Source of the DNA: Piliocolobus tephrosceles
Taxonomy: Eukaryota; Chordata; Mammalia; Primates; Cercopithecidae
Direction: 5' to 3'
DNA: 64,000 nt
NCBI RefSeq assembly: GCF_002776525.5
Contig: NC_045449.1
Span: forward strand, 6,015,476 to 6,079,475
This document shows positions 10,871 through 22,522 of this stretch, piece after piece; within the stretch, counting starts at the first letter, position 1; each line of letters begins with the position of its first letter. Below the pieces are notes generated by a model that saw nothing but the letters and a program-made list of their open reading frames with translations, made no database searches and was not told where the DNA came from. Position numbers and translations under genes: made by a program.

Positions 10871-11453
10871 CATCTGCCTTCTTCTATGCCCTTCCTTCCT
10901 GACATTCAGTCCTAAAGCCATTAGGTATAGCACAGGAAGGGAGGCCTCTGCAGTGAAGGGAGGGCAGCCATCATGGCCCAGAGCTGGGGCCAGGACAGTG
11001 ATGGCCCTGGGAGACTCCCCAGCAAAGGGTGTCAGAGCGTCAACAGAATGAGGAGGGCGTCCATGTGGTGGGAGGAAGATAGTGTGGAATGTCAGCACCC
11101 ACGCAAGGGGAGGAAGGTGCCACTGCAGGGGGGACAGCACCAGACTGGCTGAGAAGGACATTCCTACCAGGGGTGAGTGGCCTGACACATGTCAGATCCT
11201 GAGTTCCGTGATGGGGGCCGCCCTGTTTGGGGAGCCCAAGCCCAGGTGAGAGAGAATGTCCTCCCTGCAGATGAGTGACTGGCGGAGGTGTCAGAGCTCA
11301 AGTAGGGAAAGAACAGCATCCACACAGGGTCAACGCCCAAGCAGGAAAAGAGAGTCCCGAGCAGGGAAGAAGGAGGCAGTGAGATGGAAGTTCGGTCATA
11401 CTGAGGAGGATTGGTCAGCGAACACTAAGGGTAACAGAATCCTGGCATTATAG
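10871..11453. other. Unassigned GC-richer stretch
   Basis: No repeat family, RNA gene or convincing exon seen. Short open frames on both strands do not resemble any protein I know. Confidence 0.35.
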
Positions 11454-12241
11454 GTGGAATTGCATCCTTCTGAAAATTTATATGTTAAAATTCTAAACCC
11501 CAGGACCACAAAATGAGTCCTTACTTGGAAATAGGATCATTGAAGATGCATTCTTTTTGTTTTGTTTTGAGACAGTCTCGCTCTGTCACCAGGCTAGACT
11601 GCAGTGGTGTGATCTCAGCTCACTGCAACCTCTGCCTCCCAGGTTCAAGTGATTCTCCTGCCTCAGCTTCCCGAGTAGCTGGGACTACAGGTGTGTGCCA
11701 CCTCGCCCACCTAATTTTTTGTATTTTTAGTAGAGATGGGGGTTTCACAATGTTGGCCAGGATGGTCTCAATCTCTTGACCTCGTGATCCACCCGACTCG
11801 GTTTCCCAAAGTGCTGGGATTACAGGCGTGAGCCACCACACCCGGCCTGAAGATGCAATTATCAGTAGTTAAGGTGAAGTTGTAACAGAGTGGAGTGGGC
11901 CTCTAATCTGATATGACTGATATCCTTATTAAAAGGGCAAAGTTGGACACAGAGACAGTCACACAGCAAAGTGTCCAGGTGAAAATGAAGACAGAGATTG
12001 CAATGATGTGTCTATAAGCCAAGAAATGGCAAAACATTGCCAGCAGTCACCAGAAGCTAGGGTAAAGGCAGGGAGTAGATTCTCTCTCATGTCAAGAGAA
12101 GGGACCAACCCTGCCAACAGCTTGATCTTGGACACCTTGCCTCCATCCAGAACTATGAGGCAATACATTGTATTTCTGTTGTTTAAGCTATCCAGTTTGT
12201 GGCACTGTTTTATTTTACAGTAGCCCTAGGAAACCAATACA
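11454..12241 (+). mobile_element. MLT1-type LTR (ERVL-MaLR), split by Alu
   Basis: Left part: 'ggtggaattgcatccttctg', 'aaaatttatatgttaaaatt', 'cttacttggaaataggatc'. Right part: 'taatctgatatgactgatat', 'tctgttgtttaagctatcca' and the ending 'ccctaggaaaccaatac'. This is the order of a solo MaLR LTR, a noncoding remnant. Confidence 0.75.
11551..11847 (-). mobile_element. Alu nested in the MLT1 LTR
   Basis: Reverse-strand full-length Alu with a short 'tttttgttttgtttt' tail. The 10-bp duplication TGAAGATGCA (11541-11550 and 11848-11857) shows it inserted into the LTR. Confidence 0.95.
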
Positions 12242-12244
12242 CCA

Positions 12245-13370
12245 GAATTGTTATTATTAAGGAAGGGAGTTATGAACATCAAAAGGGAGAAGAAGACTGG
12301 AATGAACCTTGTGATGCTGAATTGGAATTGGATGTATCAAGGCAAACGCATGGTTTGTAATGTTTAGAGATAGATATAGAAATAGGTATAAATGCCATGT
12401 GTGTATATATATTACACATGTTTCTTAGCTCTGTGCTCTGAGAAAACCTGAATGCAGCCACACTGTCATAGCAATGAACATGTCCAGCACCTAGATCTAA
12501 ATGGCATTTTCCACTAACAAGAAAAAGGGTTTCTTGAAGAAATGGTGGATTCCAAGACTGGGAAATTACAGGAGGAACCTGGAAGATCTTATTGTGCCAA
12601 AAAGCAAGGAAGTGCTCCAAGAATGGTGGGTACATGTCACGGGGCACAAAGGGCAGCTTGAAGGAGCTCCCATTGGTGGATCATGAGACAATTCAAGTAC
12701 CAAAGTAGACAATGATAGTGGCAGACTATGGCCCATTGAATAGGATTGGAAACCATGCACCCATGCAGATAGAAACAAATAAGCAAATAAATTGAAAATG
12801 TAGTGAGAAATATGATAATTATGTAATTTCAAAGTGCCTCTCTGCAAAACACATATTAATTACAAAGAGGAAAAAGTAGCTTTATAGTGAAGAAATCTGG
12901 CAGACAGCAACTTAATTAAGTGATCAGCATGAGCATCTCCAGTAATGGGGCAAATTAAAATCACGTGTCCCTGGATAGGACGTCAGGGGAAGAATGCAGC
13001 GTCATTTCTGAGCTATTTCTGCCAATGATCCATAAACGGGATCTAATCATGAGGAAGCGTCAGACAGACCCAAAATAACTGTCCTGTAATCTTCAGACGT
13101 GTCAAGGTCTTTAGAGTCAAGGGAAAACTGAGGAACTTCTCCAGATGAAAAGAGAGTAACAGGACATGAGAACTAAATGCAACACGATTCTCTAATGGAT
13201 CTTGCTGCTATAAAACACATTATAGGAACAACTGGAGAAAGTGGAATGGGCTCTGAGGATTAGCTGCATCCATGTGACATTGTTAATCTCCTGATTTTGA
13301 TGCTTGCACTGTGATTGTGTAGAAGGTCCTTATTTATAGAAAAGATTCACTGAAATATGAGATGGTGATA
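12245..13370 (+). mobile_element. Old LINE relic (L1M/HAL1-type 3' region)
   Basis: 'gacaattcaagtaccaaagt', 'gtaacaggacatgagaacta', 'ctaatggatcttgctgctat' and 'ttaatctcctgattttgatg' fit the AT-rich 3' part of an old L1-class LINE. Diverged, no intact reading frame. Confidence 0.5.
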
Positions 13371-13535
13371 GGGCTTCCAGTCAGCACTTTGCTCTCCAAT
13401 GCTTCAAGAAAACGGAAGGTTTTTGTTCTGTACTTTCTCGTCTTTTCTGTGTGATATTTGAAAAAAAAAATGTGATCATTGCACAAAAAGCATCTCCTTG
13501 GACTCTGTCTCTGGAGTTTCTGATTTAATGGGTGT

Positions 13536-14130
13536 AAGATGGGACCAGGACGGCTGGGCACAGTGGCTCACGCCTGTAATGCCAGCACTTTGGGAGGCCA
13601 AGGTGGGCGGATCACCTGAGATCAGGAGTTCAAGACCAGCCTGGCCAACATGGTGAAATCCTGTCTCTACTAAAAATACAAAAATTAGCCAGGTGTGGTG
13701 GCAGGTGCCTGTAATCCCAGCTATTCGGGAGGCTGAGGCAGGAGAATTGCTTGAACCCAGAAGGCGGAGGTTGCCATAAGCCGAGATCACACCACTGCAC
13801 TTCAGTCTGGGCAACACAGCGAGACTCTATCTCAAAAAAAAAAAAAAATGGCACTTTGGGAGGCCAAGGCGGGTGGATCCCGAGGTCAGGAGATCGAAAC
13901 CATCTTGGTTAACACAGTGAAACCTGGTCTCTACTAAAAATACAAAAAAATAGCCAGGTGTGGTGGCGGGTGCCTGTAGTCCCAGCTATTTGGGAGGCTG
14001 AGGCAGGAGAATTGCTTGAACCTGGAAGGTGGAGGTTGCAGTGAGCCAAGATTGTGCCACTGCACTCCAGCCTGGACAACAGAGCAAGACGCCGTCTCAA
14101 AAAAAAAAAAAAAAAAGATGGGACCAGGAC
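13536..14130 (+). mobile_element. Tandem Alu pair inside one target-site duplication
   Basis: A full Alu (13552-13848, 15-A tail) is directly followed by a second Alu (13849-14116) that lacks about its first 33 bases and starts at 'tggcactttgggaggcc'. One perfect 16-bp duplication, AAGATGGGACCAGGAC, flanks the whole pair (13536-13551, 14115-14130). Neither unit has its own duplication. Confidence 0.93.
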
Positions 14131-14224
14131 ATTTGCCTGTGTAACCACTCCCCAAAGGGATACCAATGCTGCTGGTCCATGGACCAGGCCTTAAGTTCTA
14201 AGTGTCTATATACTGACTTTACTG

Positions 14225-14338
14225 CCCTGGAGTCACCAGTTCATCATCAGTGCAGGTCCTTTGCTCTGTGCCTTCTACCTGGAAAGCTGTTCTCTCAGAT
14301 CTTTTAGAATGCTTCTTGTGTACCATTCAGATCCACCC

Positions 14339-14340
<2 letters not shown>
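14225..14340 (+). mobile_element. L2 fragment
   Basis: 'cctttgctctgtgccttctacctggaaagctgttctctcagatc' pattern (in pieces) matches the L2 3' region. Short. Confidence 0.5.

Positions 14341-14381
<41 letters not shown>
14341..14381. repeat. (CA)n microsatellite
   Basis: Twenty uninterrupted CA units. Confidence 0.97.
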
Positions 14382-14389
14382 ATTTTGTA

Positions 14390-15262
14390 ATTTTTTTCTT
14401 TTTTTTAACTTTTATTTTCAGTTCAGGAGGTATACGTACACTTCTTTCGTTTTGTTTTGTTTCATTTTTGTTTTTGTTTTTTGAGACAGAGTCTTGCTCT
14501 GTCCCCCAGGCTGGAGTGCAGTGGTGCCATCTCAGCTCATTGCAACCTCCACCTCCCGGGTTCAAGTGATTCTCCTGCCTCAGCCTCCTGAGTAGCTGGG
14601 ATTACAGGTGCGCGCCATCACCCCTGGCTAATTTTGTGTATTTTTTAGCAAAGACGGGGTTTCACCATGTTGGTCAGGCTGCTCTCGAACTCCTGATCTC
14701 GTGATCTGCCTGCCTCGGCCTCCCATGTACAGTTTTATTACATGGGTAAATTGCAAGTCGCTGGAGTTTGGTATGCAAATGATTTCATCACCAAGATAGA
14801 TAGCAAGTAGAGTACCTGACAGGTAGTTTTTTAACCCTTACCCACCTTCCACCCTCCACCCTCAAGTAGGCCCCAGTGTCTATTGTTCCCCTCTTTGTGT
14901 CCCTATGTACTCAATGTTTAGCTCCCACTTATAAGTGAAAACATGCGGTATTTGGTTTTCTGTTTCTATGCTTATTTGCTTAGGATAATGAACTGCAGCT
15001 GAGTCCACATTGCTGCCAAGGACATGATTTCATTCTTTTTTATGGCTGTGTGGTATTCTATGGTGTATACGTATCACATTTCTTTATCCAGTCCACCATT
15101 GATGGACATCTAGGTTGATTCCACATCTTTGCTACTGTGAATACTGCTGCAATGAACATACAAGTACATGCATCTTTTGGTAGAACGATTTATATTTTTC
15201 TGGGAATGTACCCAGTAATAGCATTGCTAGGTTGAATGGTAGTTCTGCTTTTAGCTCTTTGT
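14390..15262 (-). mobile_element. L1P 3' end, reverse strand, split by Alu
   Basis: T-rich tail (14391-14408), then the complement of the L1 3' UTR and ORF2 end: 'ctcccacttataagtgaaaa', 'ttttatggctgtgtggtatt', 'tttatccagtccaccattga', 'gggaatgtacccagtaatag'. It is 5'-truncated at the right. Confidence 0.9.
14446..14724 (-). mobile_element. 5'-truncated Alu nested in L1P
   Basis: T-rich tail with G interruptions, then a reverse-strand Alu ending at 'gcctcggcctccc', so about the first 40 bases are missing. L1 sequence resumes at once with 'atgtacagttttattac'. A short GTACA-like duplication is plausible. Confidence 0.93.
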
Positions 15263-15410
15263 TCTTTTTGCTAAATATTTACAAAGAATTTCTGAGAATC
15301 CATGACCCATGGAAGGAAGCTCTCTTGTGGATCTCAGGTTAGAATTCATTTCTTTCCACCAGTCATGTCTAATCCAAGCAAACTTCTACTCCTCTCCAAC
15401 AAGTCTTACT

Positions 15411-15708
15411 TTTTGTTTGTTTGTTTGTTTTACAGAGTCTTGCTCTGTCACCAGGCTAGAGTGCAGTGGCGTGATCTTGGCTCACTGCAACCTCCACCTC
15501 CCATGGTCAAGTGATTCTCTTGCCTCAGCCTCCCGAGTAGCTGGGACTACAGGCATGAGCCACCACACCCAGCTAATTTTTGTATTTTTAGTAGAGATGG
15601 GGTTTCACCCTGTTGGCCAGGATGGTCTCAATTTCTTGACCTTTTGATGTGCCTGCCTCAGCATCCCAAAGTGCTGGGATTACAGGCATGAACCACCGTG
15701 CCCAGCCA
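15411..15708 (-). mobile_element. Alu with (TTTG)n tail
   Basis: Reverse-strand Alu whose tail has become TTTG units, then 'cagagtcttgctctgtcacc'. It ends with the 5' head 'ccaccgtgcccagcc'. Confidence 0.94.
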
Positions 15709-16765
15709 CTTTCTTGGAGGCCATAGAACAGATGAATTAAAAAGTTGAGAGCTTGCTGAATAATGGTTCGGTTACATACTCAGTCCTGTGGATGCTCATA
15801 GGAGAGAAGGAACAGGACACAGTCTAACTCAGGCAGAAGCAAGGAAACAAATATTTCTTTAGACTTGCCAAAAATGGAAGGTGTGTGAAGCGAAGTGTGT
15901 TGGAAATAGTTAGTATTTTTACCTTATATCAAAAAATGTTCAAATGCATTGTATCCTCAACAAATTGAGAATTTTCCATTGTACATCCTGACTTTTGGAC
16001 CGTAATGAGCAGTTTTCTTTTGAGAGGCCTTAGCTACAAGCTAAGACCAAGAGTTCTAGTCTCTGAGCTGGTTCATATAACCAATATAGTAATTAAATCA
16101 CATCCATGAAACAGAACATTTTCATCGCAGGATACAATAGGGGTTCAAAGTTTGACTCTTCTGTGCTTCAGAAAGAATGAATCAGGAAATTCAGAAATGA
16201 ATTCAGGAAAAATGCCTGATCACTCCACCCTATTTTGAATCACAGCTTTACTTTCTTAAGAGCATCTTCTGCACTCATCCACGAATAACTGAACATACAC
16301 ACACTCTCCGTTATAACTGGAGCCTGAGCATCAACTCTGCAGCCACTTCCACTTCCTACTCCTTAAGGCTTTGAGATCTTAGGGTGCAGCTCAAAATCAG
16401 AGAATGAGCTTTGCCTCAGATCCTGCACAAGTGTGTCAGCCGCTGGCCGTGGTGCTTAAACAAAGCCTGCTCTTTAGGGCTCCAAGTCAGCTCTGTCTAC
16501 TTTCCCATTTCTGAATGTCGTCTCCAGCAAAGGAATACATCAGGTTGCACATAGTGTCTTATTTCCTGAAAGCCTGTATTTCCCAGATGTTTTACTTGGA
16601 TCTCTGATTTATCCCGTCCTCTTCCTACTCTCCCCTTTCCAGTCACTCTCCAACAAGAATCACATGCCCCAGCCACATGGCCTGACTTGTAATTTCTCCC
16701 ACACTTCAGTCCTACTAATAGTTCTGGGCCTTCATGCATGCTATTTTTTGAATTCACACACACAC
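15709..16765. other. Unassigned AT-rich stretch
   Basis: About 1 kb without a recognised repeat, RNA gene or exon. Stop codons are dense in all frames over most of it. Confidence 0.4.
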
Positions 16766-17005
16766 ACAACCCTTCACTTGTCACAGCCCTTACTCATTAC
16801 AAATTATTTGAGACTTGCCAAAGTGTCACCTCCTTTAGGAAACCTTCCTTGATTACCCGTGAGTTGAGTTTACTTTACCTGGAAAATTGTTACCCTCTGC
16901 TACCTCAAACCTGTGTTGCTCTCTACCATTGCATTCAACTCTCAATTATAATTTTCTTATACCTCTGCATTTTTTACTAGACTCTGCATTCTTCGAAGTG
17001 GCACA
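16766..17005 (+). mobile_element. L2 3' fragment
   Basis: 'tgtcacctcctttaggaaaccttccttgattacc' and 'tttttactagactctgcatt' fit the L2 3' region. A short (CA)n lies just before it at 16757-16768. Confidence 0.65.
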
Positions 17006-17464
17006 AAAGAGATGGCGCATGAAGATCAGGTTGGTATCAGTTAAAATAAGTCAGAAATGCCAGAGTAAGAAGTCTAGGGTTTATCCTAGCACCTACACAC
17101 AAACCGTGCAAAGCAAAGGGTCAAGGAAGCCACTGCAATTTATAGACTCCACCTTCTCAGTACCTGACCCATTGTTCCAGCAATCAATGATTTAAAGTCT
17201 CTTTGAGCTCTTCCTGTCTTATGACAGTAAGAAAAAAAGAATGGTCTGAGGAGACTGGAGACCTCCTACACTATAATTATCCTTGAACAGTGATTTTCTC
17301 AGAAGTGTTCTCTTGGCTGTGGCATGATTCATCTTTCTGCAAATGTAATCTAGCATTTCACCAAGGCAAAGATGGAGTAACAAGGGCCATGTGCACTTCC
17401 TGGACCACAGGAATGTGCTTAAGGTATTGAATACATCCCAATTAGATTTGGGAAAGGTAGCATA
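17006..17464. other. Unassigned noncoding stretch
   Basis: No repeat or coding content recognised. Confidence 0.4.
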
Positions 17465-17479
17465 GAAATGAGAGAAAAG

Positions 17480-17795
17480 GACCAGACGCAGTGGCTCATG
17501 CCTGTAATCCCAGAGCTTTGGGAGGCTGAGGCAGGAGGATCACAAGGTCAGGAGTTCGAGACCAGCCTGAACAACATGATGAAACCCCGTCTCTACTAAA
17601 AATACAAAAATCAGTCAGGCATGATGGCGTGTGCCTGTAATCCCAGCTACTCGGGAGGTTGAGGCAGGAGAATCGCTTGAACCCAGAAGGCAGAGGTTAC
17701 AGTGAGCTGAGATCACGCCACTGCACTCCAGCCTGGGTGACAGAGCAAGACTCTGTCTCAAAAAAAAAAAAAAAAAAAAGAAAGAAAGAAAAAAC
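17480..17795 (+). mobile_element. Alu with target-site duplication
   Basis: Full-length Alu with a tail of 19 A then AAAG units. GAAATGAGAGAAAAG (17465-17479) and GAAATTAGAGAAAAG (17796-17810) flank it. Confidence 0.95.
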
Positions 17796-17810
17796 GAAAT
17801 TAGAGAAAAG

Positions 17811-18318
17811 ATAGCCTAATTGGCTACAGAATATTTTCACCAAAAGGTTATCAACTTCTGGAACTAAAGCTAAAGTGTTTCTACCTAAGCAATCGGAAAG
17901 ATGTACTGTGTGGTGGGGTTACCCAATCCTGGCCCCAGTTGTAGAAGCTGGCCTAAAGACAACAGGGGAATGAAGAGAAAAAATTAAGAGTTGTGCTGGG
18001 CATTCACTTCAAGCACTCTGCTCATATTCACAGTCCCCAGACCCACTGTCAGTTCTCAGCATGAGAAGCCAGCTCTAGATGAAGACAGCTTCCTTGCTCT
18101 GCATCATTCAGTGAATGAGGCTGCCTGGGTCTGGCTGAGACCATCCGTGTCCACCAGTCACCCCAAGACCTCACATCTATGAAGATTGAGCATACAGTGT
18201 GCCCTATGTCAGGGTCAGGTGTGAGGGAAGAGGTAGGAAACAAAACCCCAGACCCAGCCTTGGGGAATTAAGAATAGAAACAAAGGTAAAGTTCTTACTA
18301 TCAGTTTGGAAGACTACT
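17811..18318. other. Unassigned noncoding stretch
   Basis: Nothing recognised apart from ordinary unique-looking sequence. Confidence 0.4.
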
Positions 18319-18383
18319 ACTTCTTCTTCTTCTTCTTCTTCTTTCTTCTTTCTTCTTCTTCTTCCTCTTCTTCCTCTTCTTCC

Positions 18384-18421
<38 letters not shown>

Positions 18422-18529
18422 CTTTCTTCTTTCTTCTTCCTCCTCCTCCTCCTCCTCTTCTTCTTCCTCTCCTCCTCCTTCTATTTCTTCTTCTTCTTCT
18501 TCCTCCTCCTTCTCCTTCTTCTTCTTCAG
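18319..18529. repeat. Polypyrimidine CTT/CCT tract
   Basis: About 211 bp that is pyrimidine on the plus strand with one A near 18483. It is built of CTT and CCT triplets, with a repeated 'cttcttcctctt' unit in the middle. It takes the place of the tail of the reverse-strand Alu that follows. The Ser/Phe/Leu-rich and Glu/Arg-rich open frames here are microsatellite translations. Confidence 0.96.
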
Positions 18530-18804
18530 AGTTTGGCTCTGTCGCCCAGGCTGGAGTGCAATGGTGCGATCTTAGCTCACTGCAGCCTCCGCCTCCCAGG
18601 TTCAAGCAATTCTCCTGCCTCAACCTCCTGAGTACCTGGGATTACAGGCATGTGACATCACACCTGGCTAATTTGTGTATTTTTAGTAGAGATGAGGTTT
18701 CACCATGTTGGCCAGGCTAGTCTTGAACTCCTGACCTCAGGTGATCCACCTGCCTCAGCCTCCCAAATTGCTGGGATTATAGACATGAGCCACGGAGCCT
18801 GACC
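18530..18804 (-). mobile_element. Alu behind the polypyrimidine tract
   Basis: Reverse-strand Alu from 'agagtttggctctgtcgccc' to a degraded head 'ccacggagcctgacc'. 'agaagac' occurs both before the tract and after the Alu and may be the target-site duplication. Confidence 0.93.
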
Positions 18805-19059
18805 TAGAAGACCTCTTCTTAGGAAGAAGAGGTAAGAGGAACAAAAGACAGAATGTTTGCCCTTAGAGGACTCATAGTCTAGGCAGTGAGAAAGATCCAC
18901 AATAGAGAACCATACCAACCATTGCAGTGAAGTGGAAGAACAAGCCACTTGTGTGAAGTACAGTATCCAGTTCACTCCTTGGGCTTTCTTTACCCAGAGG
19001 GAAAGCTCAGCATCTCCCTGAGAATCTTTATATCAGAAACCAATTTTCCCTTTTCTCTG
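18805..19059. other. Unassigned noncoding stretch
   Basis: No feature recognised. Confidence 0.35.
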
Positions 19060-19210
19060 TCTTCCTACAGACCTGTTTTGAAGCTGTTCTCATGGCCTCA
19101 CTTGATTATGAGTCAGTCTTTTTTATTAGATGGTGAATCCCTTGAAATTGTCACTATGTTAAACCCCATGCCTGGCACATGGTAGGTGCTTTGTAATGAA
19201 CGTTAAGACT
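19060..19210 (+). mobile_element. L2 3' end
   Basis: 'gatggtgaatcccttgaaat' followed by 'cccatgcctggcacatggtaggtgctttgtaatgaa' (in pieces) is the usual L2 ending. Confidence 0.6.
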
Positions 19211-20394
19211 GGAATATTGCATGATGTTTGATCCCTGGGTCAAACCCGTTCAGCGGCTATAGCAAACGTGCTCCAATCCTTTTACTCTAGCTCAGGCTGA
19301 CACCCAAGATCACTTCCTATAGTTACCTATGGAGATGCCTATACATCAGTCAGAGAGCTGAGGTCCCAAAGAATATCAGTGGTATTATTCATGACTCAAC
19401 AAAGCCTGTTCCCTTTCAGGAAGGACATTCTGTCTCAGATAATGCAATTCCTTTGCTGCAGTGAGATCTGTTTGATGGGGAAGTCATCACCACTTGGACA
19501 TCCTTTCGTTGAAAGTGCACTGAGCACCTCTGCAAGTTGCCATGGGGGGTATGGAAAAGCAGGAGACAGAATCTCTGTCCTCATGAGGCTCACATTTCAG
19601 CAATGGAGGGAAGATATGTGTGAATTGTAGGAGACTGATCAGAGTGGTAGGAGAAACTATAAAGAAGCAGGCCTTCTGAAAGGTTGGAAGGCTCCGCATA
19701 GCTTCGGGGGAGAATAGCTGAAGGCAGCTGTTCTGTAACCCTGAGTATGTGCAAGGGAGTGAGGGAGGGTACGTGCAAGGGAGTGAGGGGGAAGGTATCT
19801 TGATCAGGCTTGTTTACTTATGTTGACCAGGAACTGACCTTTGATCATCCATGCGCATGAGGTTCCCTGAAAGGGGAACAGTAAATATTAATTACCTGCA
19901 GGTTGTGTTGCCTCCAGGTTTTCGGCATTGTGCCTGCACTGAATAAAAGCAAGCCTCTCCAGCTTCTCAGGGCTGCTTTCTGGCCACTAGAGCCAGGCAG
20001 TCACCTAGCTGCTATTACACTGCATGCCTGTGTCAGAGTCATTTCATCTGTCAGCCGAGGTCTGTGAATGTCACGATACAAGGAAAAGGAGGCAAAGGCC
20101 CAGAAGGTAGATGTAAAGCACTGGGAACCACAGTGAAGCAGGTGATAGCATCGAGAGCTTGCTTAAGAATTGGACCTTTCACTCTGGATCTCTCATGATT
20201 TTGTTGACAAGAGGAGATGGGGAACTGTTTTGCCTGGGAACAGTGTAAGTTCTACAAGGGTGTCATTAATCTGTGTTTTCTGGAGTACCTAGCATATTGC
20301 TTGAGTCATATGTTTGAGATGTGGATTCTTTACTCCCAAACAGCTCCAGGATCACAGTCAATTTACTTTCCAAATGTCCATTTATGTGACACTG
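19211..20394. other. Unassigned stretch with a small tandem duplication
   Basis: A unit containing GTGCAAGGGAGTGAGGG occurs twice at about 19749-19790. The 19870-20060 part ('gaataaaagcaagcctctcc') may be the end of an old LTR, but I cannot place it. No coding content supported. Confidence 0.4.
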
Positions 20395-20560
20395 ACAGTA
20401 GGAATGGCTTGGAAGCAGGAGATGGAAGTGATAGGCCCAGTTATGCTCTTGCTGTGTGACCTTAAATGACTTGGATTTCTTGTCTGAACCTCAACATTCT
20501 CACTTGTAAAGCACATGGAGTCATAGAGGTGCCATGAAAACCAAAGGAGATGGGAGAGAC
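20395..20560 (+). mobile_element. MIR
   Basis: 'gctgtgtgaccttaaatgac' and 'ctgaacctcaacattctcac' mark the MIR core. Confidence 0.7.
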
Positions 20561-21154
20561 AAGAGTGCTGGAAGTTCCGAAGGCAGAGCCACTCACCCAC
20601 TGACTGCCATGATGTCAAGGTCAGGCTTGGTGGGAGGTTCCTTCCACCATGGGCACCACAGTCCAAGATTAACATATGGAGTCTGAGCACATCATCATGG
20701 GATTTGCCAAGGAGAAGAATGTTCATTGGTTCCAGGATTGAGTGGACCCTAACAGCATCTGCCTCGAGGAGCACATTGTCTTTCATCTAAGAAGGAAAGA
20801 ACCACAGCAGATTTGCCTGGGATAGTGAGTCAGTGGTAGTTGTTACATGCCAAGGAAGGCAGTTGTTTGTTGACTTTTGTTATCTACTTTTCGTTCCAAG
20901 AAACAGAAACTGGATATGCTCAGTAGGAAGATATTTTTAAATATTCAGATTGAACAGTGGCATTTGAATGGAAACTTTCTCTTGGAGCCTTTACCAATTC
21001 CATTTTGTGCCAAAAGATACACTTGATCTTTTTCTTGTTAGCTATTTTTATTCTCTAACTTACTGATTGATTTTGATACCCAAAAGTATGTGAGTCAGTC
21101 CTTTGGGCACCAAGAAAACCAGAGTGTCTACTTGCAGACCTACAGCCCAAGATC
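20561..21154. other. Unassigned noncoding stretch
   Basis: No repeat family or exon recognised. The last 200 bp are AT-rich. Confidence 0.4.
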
Positions 21155-21773
21155 TTCATCATCACTTTCATTATCATCACTCTCATTATCACCATCACTG
21201 TCATCATCATCATCATCACCATCACTGTATCATCATCACTGTCATCGTCATCATCACCATCACTGTATCATCACTGTCATCATCATCATCACCATCACTG
21301 TATCATCATCATCACTGTCATCATCATCATCACTGTCATCGTCACCATCACTGTCATCATCATCATCATCATCACTGTCATGGTCATCATCACCATCACT
21401 GTCATCATCATCACCATCACTGTCATTATCATCACCATCACTGTCATCATCACTGTTGTCATCATCATCATCATTGTCATCATCATCACCATCACTTCCA
21501 TCATCATCATCATCACTGTCGTCATCATCACCATCACTGTCATCATCATCACCATCACTGTCGTCATCATCACTGTTGTCATCACCATAACTGTCATCAT
21601 CATCACCATTACTGTCATCATCATCATCACTGTCATCATCACCATCACTGTCATCATCATCATCATTGTCGTCATCATCACCATCACTGTCATTATCATC
21701 ATCATTGTCGTCATCTTCATCATCACCATCACTGTCATCATCATCATCATCATTGCCATCATCGTCACCATCA
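21155..21773. repeat. Long (ATC)n array with higher-order pattern
   Basis: About 619 bp almost wholly of CAT/ATC triplets. CACTG-type interruptions recur every 15-30 bp, giving repeated blocks such as 'catcatcatcaccatcactg'. An early variant, 'tgtatcatc', occurs several times before 21310. His/Ser-rich and Asp/Met-rich open frames on both strands are artefacts of the triplet. Confidence 0.97.
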
Positions 21774-21784
21774 GAACTCACCAC

Positions 21785-21995
21785 CTACTAAGGATTTCCT
21801 CCAGACCAAGCATTGCGTCAAGTACATAATATTAATATCGCTAATTCCTACAAAATCCCTACAAGGTGAAGATTAGCTTCTCCGTTTTTCAGATGAGCCT
21901 TATGAGGCTTGGGATATCGATTGACTTGCTCAGGGCTGCACAGCTTGTAAGTCGTAACACTTGGATTTGAACCACTGCCGTTCCATATCATGTGC
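21785..21995 (-). mobile_element. MIR beside the ATC array
   Basis: 'cgtttttcagatgagcctta', 'cagggctgcacagcttgtaa' and 'acacttggatttgaaccact' give a reverse-strand MIR. Confidence 0.75.
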
Positions 21996-22232
21996 ATTGA
22001 AGATGATGTTGGCCTATTTCCCAGTGGTCCTACCTGTTTTGGGATGTGCTATCATTCCTCCCCACCCCACCTTCTGGCTTCTTGTGATCACAGCCTTTGA
22101 TTTTTATCTGGCAGTCCACCATTCCCTAGATCTCAGCCCTGTGATTGCCTCAGCTCCAGAAGGGATGCAGGATTGAGGTCTGCCCCATTGGAGCATTCAG
22201 TTGAAGCTTCGGGGAAGTAAAAAAAGAATGTT

Positions 22233-22522
22233 GGCCGGGCACAGTGGCCCATGCCTATAATCCCAGAACTTTGGGAGGCAGATGGATCATGGGTCAGAAG
22301 TTCCAGACCAGCCTGGCCAACATTGTGAAACCCTGTCTCTACTGAAAATACAAAAATTAGCCGGGCATGGTGGCATGCACCTGTAGTCCCAGCTACTCAG
22401 GAGGTTGAAGCAGGAGAATTGCTTGAACCCAGGAGACAGGGGTTGCAGTGAATCAAGATCGCACCACTGCATTCTAGCCTGGGCGACAGAGCAAGACTCT
22501 GTCTCAAAAAAAAAAAAAAAAT
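22233..22522 (+). mobile_element. Alu with small internal deletions
   Basis: Alu with a shortened left arm ('ggaggcagatggatcatggg') and a 20-A tail. 'aaaaagaatgt' before and 'aaaaaaaatgt' after are a likely duplication. Confidence 0.93.

Noticed and set aside
18199..18720. Ser/Phe/Leu-rich 173-codon frame and its Arg/Glu-rich complement
   Set aside because: Translation of the CTT/CCT tract plus an Alu.
21155..21773. CRISPR-like regular array
   Set aside because: The repeats are degenerate triplets without unique spacers, in a primate genome.
21090..21876. Long His-rich, Ser-rich, Asp-rich and Met-rich frames
   Set aside because: A triplet repeat stays open in all frames. No flanking gene signal.
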